Shown here one piece after another: positions 23,049 to 28,422 of a stretch of 28,422 nt of DNA. The notes beneath the pieces were generated by a model. That model saw only the letters and a list, made by a program, of their open reading frames with translations, made no database searches and was not told the origin of the DNA. The stretch covers positions 1 to 28,422 of the forward strand of contig CAYXUS010000101.1 of the NCBI GenBank assembly GCA_964468415.1, in the 5' to 3' direction. Origin of the DNA: Caldithrix sp964468415. GTDB taxonomy: Bacteria; Calditrichota; Calditrichia; Calditrichales; Calditrichaceae. Positions within the stretch are counted from its first letter, which is position 1. Each line of letters starts with the position of its first letter. The position numbers were made by a program, and so were the translations under genes.

Positions 23049-23639
23049 ATGGAATTTGTAAACCGTACCATTCTAATTGTGGATGACGACCCGGCCATTG
23101 TCGAAATGATCTCCGACGGTTTGCGGGAAAACCGCTTTACCGTAATTACGGCCGCTGCCCCCGATGAAGCGTTGAACAAAATTCAGGGCCAGCAAATCGC
23201 CTTTGCCTTGCTCGATTTTGACCTGGGGTACAACAATAAAAATGGGATCGAACTGGGAATCGAATTAAGTCAGCTTTTTCCTGACCTTGTTGTGGTGATT
23301 ATGACGGGCTACCACAACATCAAATACGCTATCGATGCCATGCGTGCCTACCAATTCCACTACATGATAAAGCCGTTCCGGATCGACCAGATTATTTCTT
23401 TGTTTGAACGGGCAATTCGGGAATTGGAGCTGCGTAAAGAGAATGTGCGTCTGAAAGAGGAAATTACCATTTTAAAAGAAGAGAATCAGAAATTACACGA
23501 GATTATTCGGGATATCCGTCCCGAGGAGGCCAGTTTAACAGTGGCAGCCAAAGAAAAAGAGTTGCGTAAAAAGTTTAAAAATCAACAGGCGATTAGTTCA
23601 TATCAAAAGCAAAAGAATTATCGCCCACCCAAAGAATAG
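23049..23639 (+). CDS. Stand-alone receiver with C-terminal coiled coil
   Basis: A 196-residue response regulator. Receiver residues are complete: Asp12-Asp13, acceptor Asp56 (FALLDFDLG), Thr in VVIMTGY, Lys in MIKPFR. It has an insertion-like YNNKNGIELG after the acceptor. From about 120 a heptad coiled coil (LELRKENVRLKEEITILKEE) runs on, followed by a basic tail (QKQKNYRPPKE). No DNA-binding or enzymatic output is present, so it probably acts by dimerising or binding a partner such as the neighbouring NtrC-type protein. It is separated from the GAF protein by 16 bp and from the activator gene by 142 bp. Confidence 0.85.
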   Translation: MEFVNRTILIVDDDPAIVEMISDGLRENRFTVITAAAPDEALNKIQGQQIAFALLDFDLGYNNKNGIELGIELSQLFPDLVVVIMTGYHNIKYAIDAMRAYQFHYMIKPFRIDQIISLFERAIRELELRKENVRLKEEITILKEENQKLHEIIRDIRPEEASLTVAAKEKELRKKFKNQQAISSYQKQKNYRPPKE

Positions 23640-23781
23640 TTCCCGGAATTCCCGGCAAACCAACGCCTTAGATTTTCACTTTTATCATTAAAGAGAATAT
23701 GAAAGATTCCGATGATTTATGAACCTGAAAGGAAACAAAGTGTCTCGATAAGCGATACGAAACAGAATAAAAAGGATTTTT
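23640..23781. other. 142-bp intergenic gap before the activator gene
   Basis: It contains the direct repeat TTCCCGG-AA-TTCCCGG (23640-23655) immediately after the preceding stop. AT-rich DNA and a weak AAAAGG site precede the ATG. No clear promoter motif is visible. Confidence 0.4.
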
Positions 23782-25152
23782 ATGGAAAAACAATCGATTT
23801 TGGTAGTGGACGACGACCAGCATTTGCGCATGATCCTGCACGAGACGCTTAAAAGTTGCGGTTACGAGGTAGAAGTTGCCGATTCCGGTGAGCAGGCCCT
23901 GGAAATTTTAGAGGAAAAGCCCTTCGATTTAATCATTACCGATTTAATGATGCCCGGAATCAAAGGCATTGACTTGGTGGCCAGGGCCCGGAAACGCTAT
24001 CCCAATATCGGAGCAATGGTAGTTACGGCATACGGTACCATCGAACGCGCCGTAGAAGCCATGCAAAACGGGGCCTATGATTTTATCACCAAGCCATTTT
24101 CGATCAGTCAAATAGAATCACGTGTTAAGCGGTTTTTTGAATATCAGGCTCTGCAAATCGAAAACCGGACCTTAAAACGCAAGTTGCAGGAATATCAGAT
24201 CGACACGAAAATTATCGGTGAAAGTCCGGCAATTAAAGAACTACTTCAGCACATCGATATTGCAGCCAGCAGCGATGCAACGGTGTTTATTCGGGGAGAA
24301 AGCGGTACGGGAAAAGAACTGGTGGCACAGGCCATTCACGATCGTTCCGAACGTGCCGGCAAGCCTTTCCGCAAAATCAACTGTGCCGCAGTTCCTGAAA
24401 CACTCTTCGAAAGCACTTTGTTTGGTCACGAGAAGGGCTCCTTCAGCGGAGCATACCGGCAGCAAAAAGGCATTTTTGAGGAGTGCACGGAAGGGACATT
24501 ACTGTTGGATGAAATTAGTGAAATTCCTTTTGCCCTGCAGGCTAAGCTTTTGCGCGTTTTGCAGGAAATGAAAATTATCCGTGTGGGCAGCACCGAAGAA
24601 ATACCCATTGATGTGCGCATTATTGCCACGACAAATCGTGACATTAACGAATTAATCGATTCGTCAAAATTTCGGGAAGACCTGTTTTTTCGCCTGAATG
24701 TTTTTCCGATTACAATTCCTCCTCTGCGCAAACGGAAAGAGGATATCCCGTTGCTCATGGATCATTTTTTGAACGTGTACACAAACAAATACCATTTCGA
24801 AAAAAAGAAGATTGCTCCTTCGTTAATGCAAAAAATTCTGAATTACGATTGGCCGGGCAACGTTCGTCAATTGCAGCACATGGTGGAACGTGCAATTTTG
24901 CTTTCGGGCAAGGAAGAAACAATCACCGAAAAGCATTTTCGATTTGAAGAAGAAGGAAAACGCGGCAAAAGCACGGCATTTTCTCCGGATGAAGTGATAC
25001 CATTAGCCGAGATGGAACGCAGGATGATTATGGCAGCTTTGCAAAAAACGAATAATCATCGAACGAAGGCTGCTGAACTGCTGGGAATTACGGTTCGAAC
25101 TTTGAGAAATAAATTGAACGAGTACGAACAACAAGGATTAATGGAAGAATAA
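23782..25152 (+). CDS. NtrC/FlrC-type sigma-54-dependent activator: REC-AAA+-Fis
   Basis: A 456-residue response regulator that opens sigma-54 promoters by ATP hydrolysis. Receiver: Asp10-Asp11, acceptor Asp54 (ITDLMMPG), Lys in ITKPFS. AAA+ domain at about 140-380: Walker A GESGTGKE (172-179), the sigma-54 contact loop GSFSGA (219-224; consensus GAFTGA), Walker B TLLLDEISE, NVRQLQHMVERAI. C-terminal Fis-type helix-turn-helix: NNHRTKAAELLGITVRTLRNKL. The AAA+ residues for ATP use look complete. In flagellar loci, proteins of this kind (FlrC/FleR/FlgR) turn on sigma-54 class genes. The protein ends one base before the CheD-HDOD gene, so translation is likely coupled. Confidence 0.95.
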   Translation: MEKQSILVVDDDQHLRMILHETLKSCGYEVEVADSGEQALEILEEKPFDLIITDLMMPGIKGIDLVARARKRYPNIGAMVVTAYGTIERAVEAMQNGAYDFITKPFSISQIESRVKRFFEYQALQIENRTLKRKLQEYQIDTKIIGESPAIKELLQHIDIAASSDATVFIRGESGTGKELVAQAIHDRSERAGKPFRKINCAAVPETLFESTLFGHEKGSFSGAYRQQKGIFEECTEGTLLLDEISEIPFALQAKLLRVLQEMKIIRVGSTEEIPIDVRIIATTNRDINELIDSSKFREDLFFRLNVFPITIPPLRKRKEDIPLLMDHFLNVYTNKYHFEKKKIAPSLMQKILNYDWPGNVRQLQHMVERAILLSGKEETITEKHFRFEEEGKRGKSTAFSPDEVIPLAEMERRMIMAALQKTNNHRTKAAELLGITVRTLRNKLNEYEQQGLMEE

Positions 25153-25153
25153 C

Positions 25154-26491
25154 ATGGAACGTATCGAAACAGTTCCTTCGGGAACTTATTACGTAAGTAC
25201 AACCGACAATGTGATTGCTCAGGCGTTTCTTGGCTCGTGTGTGGGATTGGCAGTAGTGGATGTGCAGAATAAAATTGGCGGTCTTTACCATATTTTGCTA
25301 CCCCGACCATCGACATTCTTTGAAAATGAAGCATCCCAAAAATACGCCAGCGAAGGATTGCCTTTGTTCTTTAAAGAATTGGAAACCCGGGGAGCCAGAA
25401 AAGAAAACATGAAAGCCGTGGTGGCCGGTGGAGCCCTGATGGGTGATGTAACGAATCTGGATTTGGAATTGGATATTGGGGGGCGCACTTCTGACCTTGT
25501 AATGGAGTATTTGAAAGAAAACGAAATAGAAATTGTGCGCACCGAAATTGGAGGCTATTTCGGCTACAAAATCAGTCTTAACTTTTCCACGTTCGAATTC
25601 GAGATCGAATTAATTGAGGCAGCCAGGCCGTCCCATGGCTTGCCGAAATTGATGGCCAAACTGCCGGATATTGACGAAGTTATTCAGCGAATTAAGCCTA
25701 TTCCCCAAATCGCTCTGAAGGTCATTCGCATGATTCATGCCGACAATGTTTCGATGTCGCTCATCGGCAAAGAAATTCGGCAGGATCAGGTGCTAACTGC
25801 ACGCATCATTCAGTTGAGTAATTCCGCTTTTGTCAATCCGCGTTCGCGTATTCAAAGCATTGACCAGGCGCTGGTTATGCTCGGGGAACGGCGTATTTTG
25901 CTTCTTACGCTGTCTATTTTCACCGAATGGTACTACAAAGAAGCGGACAACGGCTATTCTTTGTGCAAGGGGGGACTTTTTCAGCATGCGCTGGGGGTGG
26001 CCTATGCCGCTCAGGAAATCGCCAAAATGACAAAACGCATTGATCCGGCCCTGGCCTATACGGCCGGACTTTTGCACGATATCGGTAAAATTGTGTTGGA
26101 TCAATGGGTCGATCGGCAATATCCCATGTTCTACCGAAATCTGTACGGAGACGAAAATTTGACTCTGGGTGAGGTGGAACGAAAAATGTTCCAAATCGAC
26201 CACATGACCGCAGGCGCCAAATTGGCCCAAAAATGGGAATTACCGGAAGATTTAGCACTGGTAATTGAACACCATCATAGCCCTGAGAAGTTCGACAGTA
26301 ATCCCGATTTGCTGCACATTGTAAATTTTGCCAATATTTTGGTCAGTTACTTTAAATCGGGGCTCGTTATCAATAAGTTCGATGCCAAAAATTTGGAGGC
26401 GTCGGTTAAATATTTGCAGCTTTCATCCGATCAAATTATTCAAATTATCGAGCGGGTGCCTTTTAATAATTTACAATCTTTTAATGCATAA
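25154..26491 (+). CDS. CheD-HDOD fusion protein
   Basis: A 445-residue two-domain protein, 1 bp after the activator gene. Residues 1-155 are a CheD domain: LGSCVGLAVVD (Cys29), LYHILLP (His46), VVAGGALMG. The threonine expected six residues before the cysteine is Gln23 (QAFLGSC). Residues 165-400 are an HDOD domain (IKPIPQIALKVIRMI, IIQLSNSAFVNPRSRIQSID, GLLHDIGKIVLDQW with His308-Asp309, then MFQIDHMTAGAKLAQKW and IEHHHSP). HDOD domains usually work as signalling scaffolds; here HD and other His residues remain, so metal binding is possible. The strong terminator at 26513 follows. Similar fusions may exist, but I know no named family for them. Confidence 0.9.
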   Translation: MERIETVPSGTYYVSTTDNVIAQAFLGSCVGLAVVDVQNKIGGLYHILLPRPSTFFENEASQKYASEGLPLFFKELETRGARKENMKAVVAGGALMGDVTNLDLELDIGGRTSDLVMEYLKENEIEIVRTEIGGYFGYKISLNFSTFEFEIELIEAARPSHGLPKLMAKLPDIDEVIQRIKPIPQIALKVIRMIHADNVSMSLIGKEIRQDQVLTARIIQLSNSAFVNPRSRIQSIDQALVMLGERRILLLTLSIFTEWYYKEADNGYSLCKGGLFQHALGVAYAAQEIAKMTKRIDPALAYTAGLLHDIGKIVLDQWVDRQYPMFYRNLYGDENLTLGEVERKMFQIDHMTAGAKLAQKWELPEDLALVIEHHHSPEKFDSNPDLLHIVNFANILVSYFKSGLVINKFDAKNLEASVKYLQLSSDQIIQIIERVPFNNLQSFNA

Positions 26492-26512
26492 CCTTCTCCT
26501 TAACATTCATGC

Positions 26513-26544
26513 AAGCCGGATGGGGCAACCTGTCCGGCTTTTTT
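26513..26544 (+). terminator. Rho-independent terminator ending the chemotaxis block
   Basis: AAGCCGGA (26513-26520), a 12-nt loop, TCCGGCTT (26533-26540) and TTTT to 26544. The 8-bp stem is perfect and GC-rich next to the loop and is followed at once by a T tract. It lies 22 bp after the last stop codon of the block. Confidence 0.88.
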
Positions 26545-26839
26545 GCACGAAAAGCATCGAGTTTAAATTTTAAGAATTCTCCCTCATCTGCCTTCTGCCT
26601 CATGGAGAGTAAATCGAAGGGAACAAAGTCTGGCCCGCCCTTTGCCCTGGATTATAGGGAATTCCATATCGGGGCTCTGGATATTTTGCATGCGTGTAAG
26701 ATGATTTTGCTAAAAAGGGTCGGGTTTTTTATTTTGAATGTAAATCAAAGAAAAAGTGCACATCCCGAAAAGCGGGTTGTGAGTTAGTATGCACGCTTGG
26801 GAAACGCTAAAGCGAATTTATTTTAGAGGAATGTTAGTC
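26545..26839. other. Non-coding region before the GH5 gene, with a small nested hairpin
   Basis: No persuasive gene is present. An in-frame ATG at 26789 exists for the downstream gene, but its extension (17 extra residues) lacks a Shine-Dalgarno and hides the signal peptide. ACATCCCG (26760-26767) pairs with CGGGTTGT (26773-26780) with one mismatch, flanked by GTGCA (26756-26760) and TGCAC (26790-26794), which can pair too. Its role is unknown. No confident -35/-10 pair was seen. Confidence 0.4.
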
Positions 26840-28153
26840 ATGAGGAAATTTTTTGTCACTTTGGGTCTGCTGGCACTTTTGGCCTTTCCGAATTTTGCGC
26901 AATCACCGGATTTTTTTGTAAAAGTGCGGGGACAGGCCTTCCATCTCAATGGCCGGCGATTTTGCTTTTTGGGAACCAATATGTGGTACGGAGTAAATTT
27001 GGGTACTCTGGCCGAAGGCGGTAATCGGGCGCGTCTCATACGGGAGCTGGATCGGCTAAAAAAATTGGGTGTTACCAACTTACGCATTATGGGGGCTTCG
27101 GAGGGACTGGGCCAACCCAATACCGTCCGGCCACCCATTCAACCCGAGCCCGGTGTGTACGACGAACGACTGCTCAAAGGGCTGGATTTTTTGCTGGCCG
27201 AAATGGGTAAGCGGGAGATGAAGGCGGTAATCTTTTTGAATAATTACTGGATCTGGAGTGGCGGCATGGCCCAGTATGTTGCCTGGGCCGTTAAACAGCC
27301 TTTGCCCAATCCCTTTGTTTCGTCTTACACCTGGCCGCAGTTTATGAATTTCAGCGCGCGGTTTTACAGCGAAACGCAGGCGGAAAAATGGTTCGAACAA
27401 TACGTGCGCACATTAATTTTACGTAAAAACACCATTACCGGAGTGGTTTACAAAGATGATCCGACGATTATGAGCTGGCAATTGGCAAACGAACCGCGTC
27501 CGGGGCAAGGGGAGCAGGGCAGAGAAAATTTCCCTGTCTTTGAAAAATGGATTCATCATGTTGCCGCTTTCATCCGGTCCCTGGATAAAAACCATCTGAT
27601 AAGCACGGGAAATGAAGGGCTGGTAGGTTGCATGGGAGATTCGGCTTTGTTTCTCAAAATAAATAACGATGCAAATATCGATTATATTACCTTTCATCTT
27701 TGGGCTTTTAATTGGAATTGGTACGATCCATTAAAACCGCAGGCCACCTTTGATTCCACATTGCACAAGGCGTATCAATACATTCATCAGCACATTCAAT
27801 TGGCGCAGAAAGCGGGTAAACCGCTTGTGCTGGAAGAATTCGGCTTGCCCCGGGATGGGCACTCCTATTCGCTCCAGGCTACAACGCATTATCGGGATCG
27901 CTATTACCGGAAAATTTTCGAATGGGTTTGGCAAAATGCTCGGGCCGGGGGCCCTTTGGTCGGCAGCAATTTTTGGGCCTGGGGCGGAGAGGGGCGTCCG
28001 CGTGATCCGCAACACCCTCAATGGCGCATGGGCGATCCGTTTACCGGTGACCCGCCGCAGGAACCGCAAGGGCTCAATTCGGTATTCGATAGCGATTTTT
28101 CTACGCTTAAAATTATTGGCCGATATGCAAAGCACATGAACGCATTGAGGTAA
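26840..28153 (+). CDS. Secreted glycoside hydrolase family 5 enzyme, likely endo-beta-1,4-mannanase
   Basis: A 437-residue exported hydrolase. ATG 26840 is chosen because AGAGGA (26825-26830) lies 9 nt upstream and the protein then begins MRKFFVTLGLLALLAFPNFA, a classical signal peptide likely cut after FA at about 20. GH5 marks are the acid/base Glu218 in MSWQLANEPRPG and the nucleophile Glu333 in LVLEEFGLPRDG, plus LRIMGASEG in an early strand, ITFHLW and SNFWAWGGEG. The size, the LANEPR and EEFG motifs and the RIMGASEG segment resemble subfamily 7 beta-mannanases that cut mannan or glucomannan backbones. No carbohydrate-binding module is visible. It follows a strong terminator and is not part of the motility operon. 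Confidence 0.9.
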   Translation: MRKFFVTLGLLALLAFPNFAQSPDFFVKVRGQAFHLNGRRFCFLGTNMWYGVNLGTLAEGGNRARLIRELDRLKKLGVTNLRIMGASEGLGQPNTVRPPIQPEPGVYDERLLKGLDFLLAEMGKREMKAVIFLNNYWIWSGGMAQYVAWAVKQPLPNPFVSSYTWPQFMNFSARFYSETQAEKWFEQYVRTLILRKNTITGVVYKDDPTIMSWQLANEPRPGQGEQGRENFPVFEKWIHHVAAFIRSLDKNHLISTGNEGLVGCMGDSALFLKINNDANIDYITFHLWAFNWNWYDPLKPQATFDSTLHKAYQYIHQHIQLAQKAGKPLVLEEFGLPRDGHSYSLQATTHYRDRYYRKIFEWVWQNARAGGPLVGSNFWAWGGEGRPRDPQHPQWRMGDPFTGDPPQEPQGLNSVFDSDFSTLKIIGRYAKHMNALR

Positions 28154-28422
28154 AGAATCCGATTTTGTTTCCGGGGCACCGGCACAGAGCCCCAAAAAAT
28201 GAAAAATGAAAAATGAAAAAGGAAAAAGGAGGGGGGAAGGCCGCCGGTTGCCCGCCCGGGAGGAAATTAAAAATTACGAATTACGAATTACGAATTTGGG
28301 CCACTGATCGGCACAGATTGGCACTGATTTCCCTTAACCCTTTACTCTTAACCTTTCCCAACTCGGCCACCGAAGAAGCACCGAATCCCCCCTCAATCCC
28401 GAAGGGATGCCTACCACTTCGT
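28154..28422. other. Non-coding end region with low-complexity repeats
   Basis: No gene is visible to the window edge. It holds AAAAATG-type repeats (28195-28230), three tandem ATTACGA units (28273-28293), the imperfect repeat CACTGAT-N13-CACTGAT (28302-28328) and a small ATCCC-GAA-GGGAT palindrome (28396-28408). These look like interspersed repeats rather than genes. Confidence 0.55.
28273..28297 (+). repeat. Tandem 7-bp repeat, ATTACGA x3
   Basis: Three perfect adjacent copies of ATTACGA (28273-28279, 28280-28286, 28287-28293) followed by ATTT. It lies in non-coding DNA and is too short and spacerless to be CRISPR. Confidence 0.7.

Noticed and set aside
23640..23655. TTCCCGG direct repeat as an attachment or operator site
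   Set aside because: It is short, abuts a stop codon, and no second copy or partner feature supports a function.
28171..28197. GGGGC...GCCCC hairpin after the GH5 gene as a terminator
   Set aside because: It has a 5-bp stem with an 11-nt loop and is followed by A residues, not T, on the coding strand.
28273..28297. CRISPR-like repeat
   Set aside because: The 7-bp units have no spacers and are far too short.
1..28422. Insertion sequences, prophage, tRNA or rRNA genes
   Set aside because: No transposase, integrase, terminal repeats, tRNA cloverleaf or rRNA sequence was seen. The window looks like a stable chromosomal locus.

Overview
The window is one edge of a large flagellar and chemotaxis locus from a Gram-negative, flagellated bacterium of moderate G+C content. 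The evidence for Gram-negative is exported proteins with classical signal peptides, a canonical CheZ and a sigma-54 activator. The gene style (PAS-rich hybrid kinases with an AHDFNN box, two FapA/DUF342 proteins, CheB-CheR-CheD-CheX-like-CheZ together) would fit a deep-branching group such as Calditrichota or another FCB/deltaproteobacterial-type lineage. That placement is a guess; nothing here fixes the taxon.

Layout. (1) 1-2542, plus strand: late flagellar genes. These are the C-terminal part of the filament cap FliD, FlaG, a FlgN/FliT-like helical protein, and two tandem FlgM-like anti-sigma-28 proteins. (2) 2554-7575: two hybrid histidine kinases facing each other (2554-4488 plus; 4510-7575 minus), 21 bp apart. 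(3) A 410-bp divergent intergenic region with a sigma-54-like site. (4) 7986-26491: a 19-gene, all-plus-strand, tightly packed chemotaxis block. Its order is a pseudo-receiver, FapA-1, CheA (two Hpt domains), CheW, a small exported protein, a poly-HAMP chemoreceptor, CheR, CheB, CheD, CheY-1, a CheX/CheC-like phosphatase, [188-bp gap with a second sigma-54-like site], CheY-2, CheZ, a small CxC protein, FapA-2, GAF plus degenerate GGDEF, a stand-alone receiver with coiled coil, an NtrC/FlrC-type activator, and a CheD-HDOD fusion. It ends at a strong rho-independent terminator (26513-26544). (5) 26840-28153: a secreted GH5 beta-mannanase-like enzyme, unrelated to motility. (6) 28154-28422: non-coding DNA with short tandem repeats.

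How it works together. CheW and CheA couple the poly-HAMP receptor to phosphorylation of CheY-2 (the canonical CheY) and CheB. CheR and CheB methylate and demethylate the receptor, and CheD deamidates it. CheZ and probably the CheX-like protein remove the phosphate from CheY. The tail of the block (GAF/degenerate GGDEF, receiver-coiled coil, NtrC-type regulator, CheD-HDOD) looks like a regulatory module that ties receptor-type signals to sigma-54 transcription or flagellar assembly. FlgM-type proteins would check late flagellar transcription.

The most unusual items are the CheD-HDOD fusion with a substituted CheD active-site threonine, the receptor with about eight HAMP-like units and a C-terminal DFGDF tail (paired with a CheR whose beta-loop looks three residues short), the CheA with tandem Hpt domains and no P2, the pseudo-receiver with Asn at the phosphosite, and the paired FapA and FlgM paralogues.
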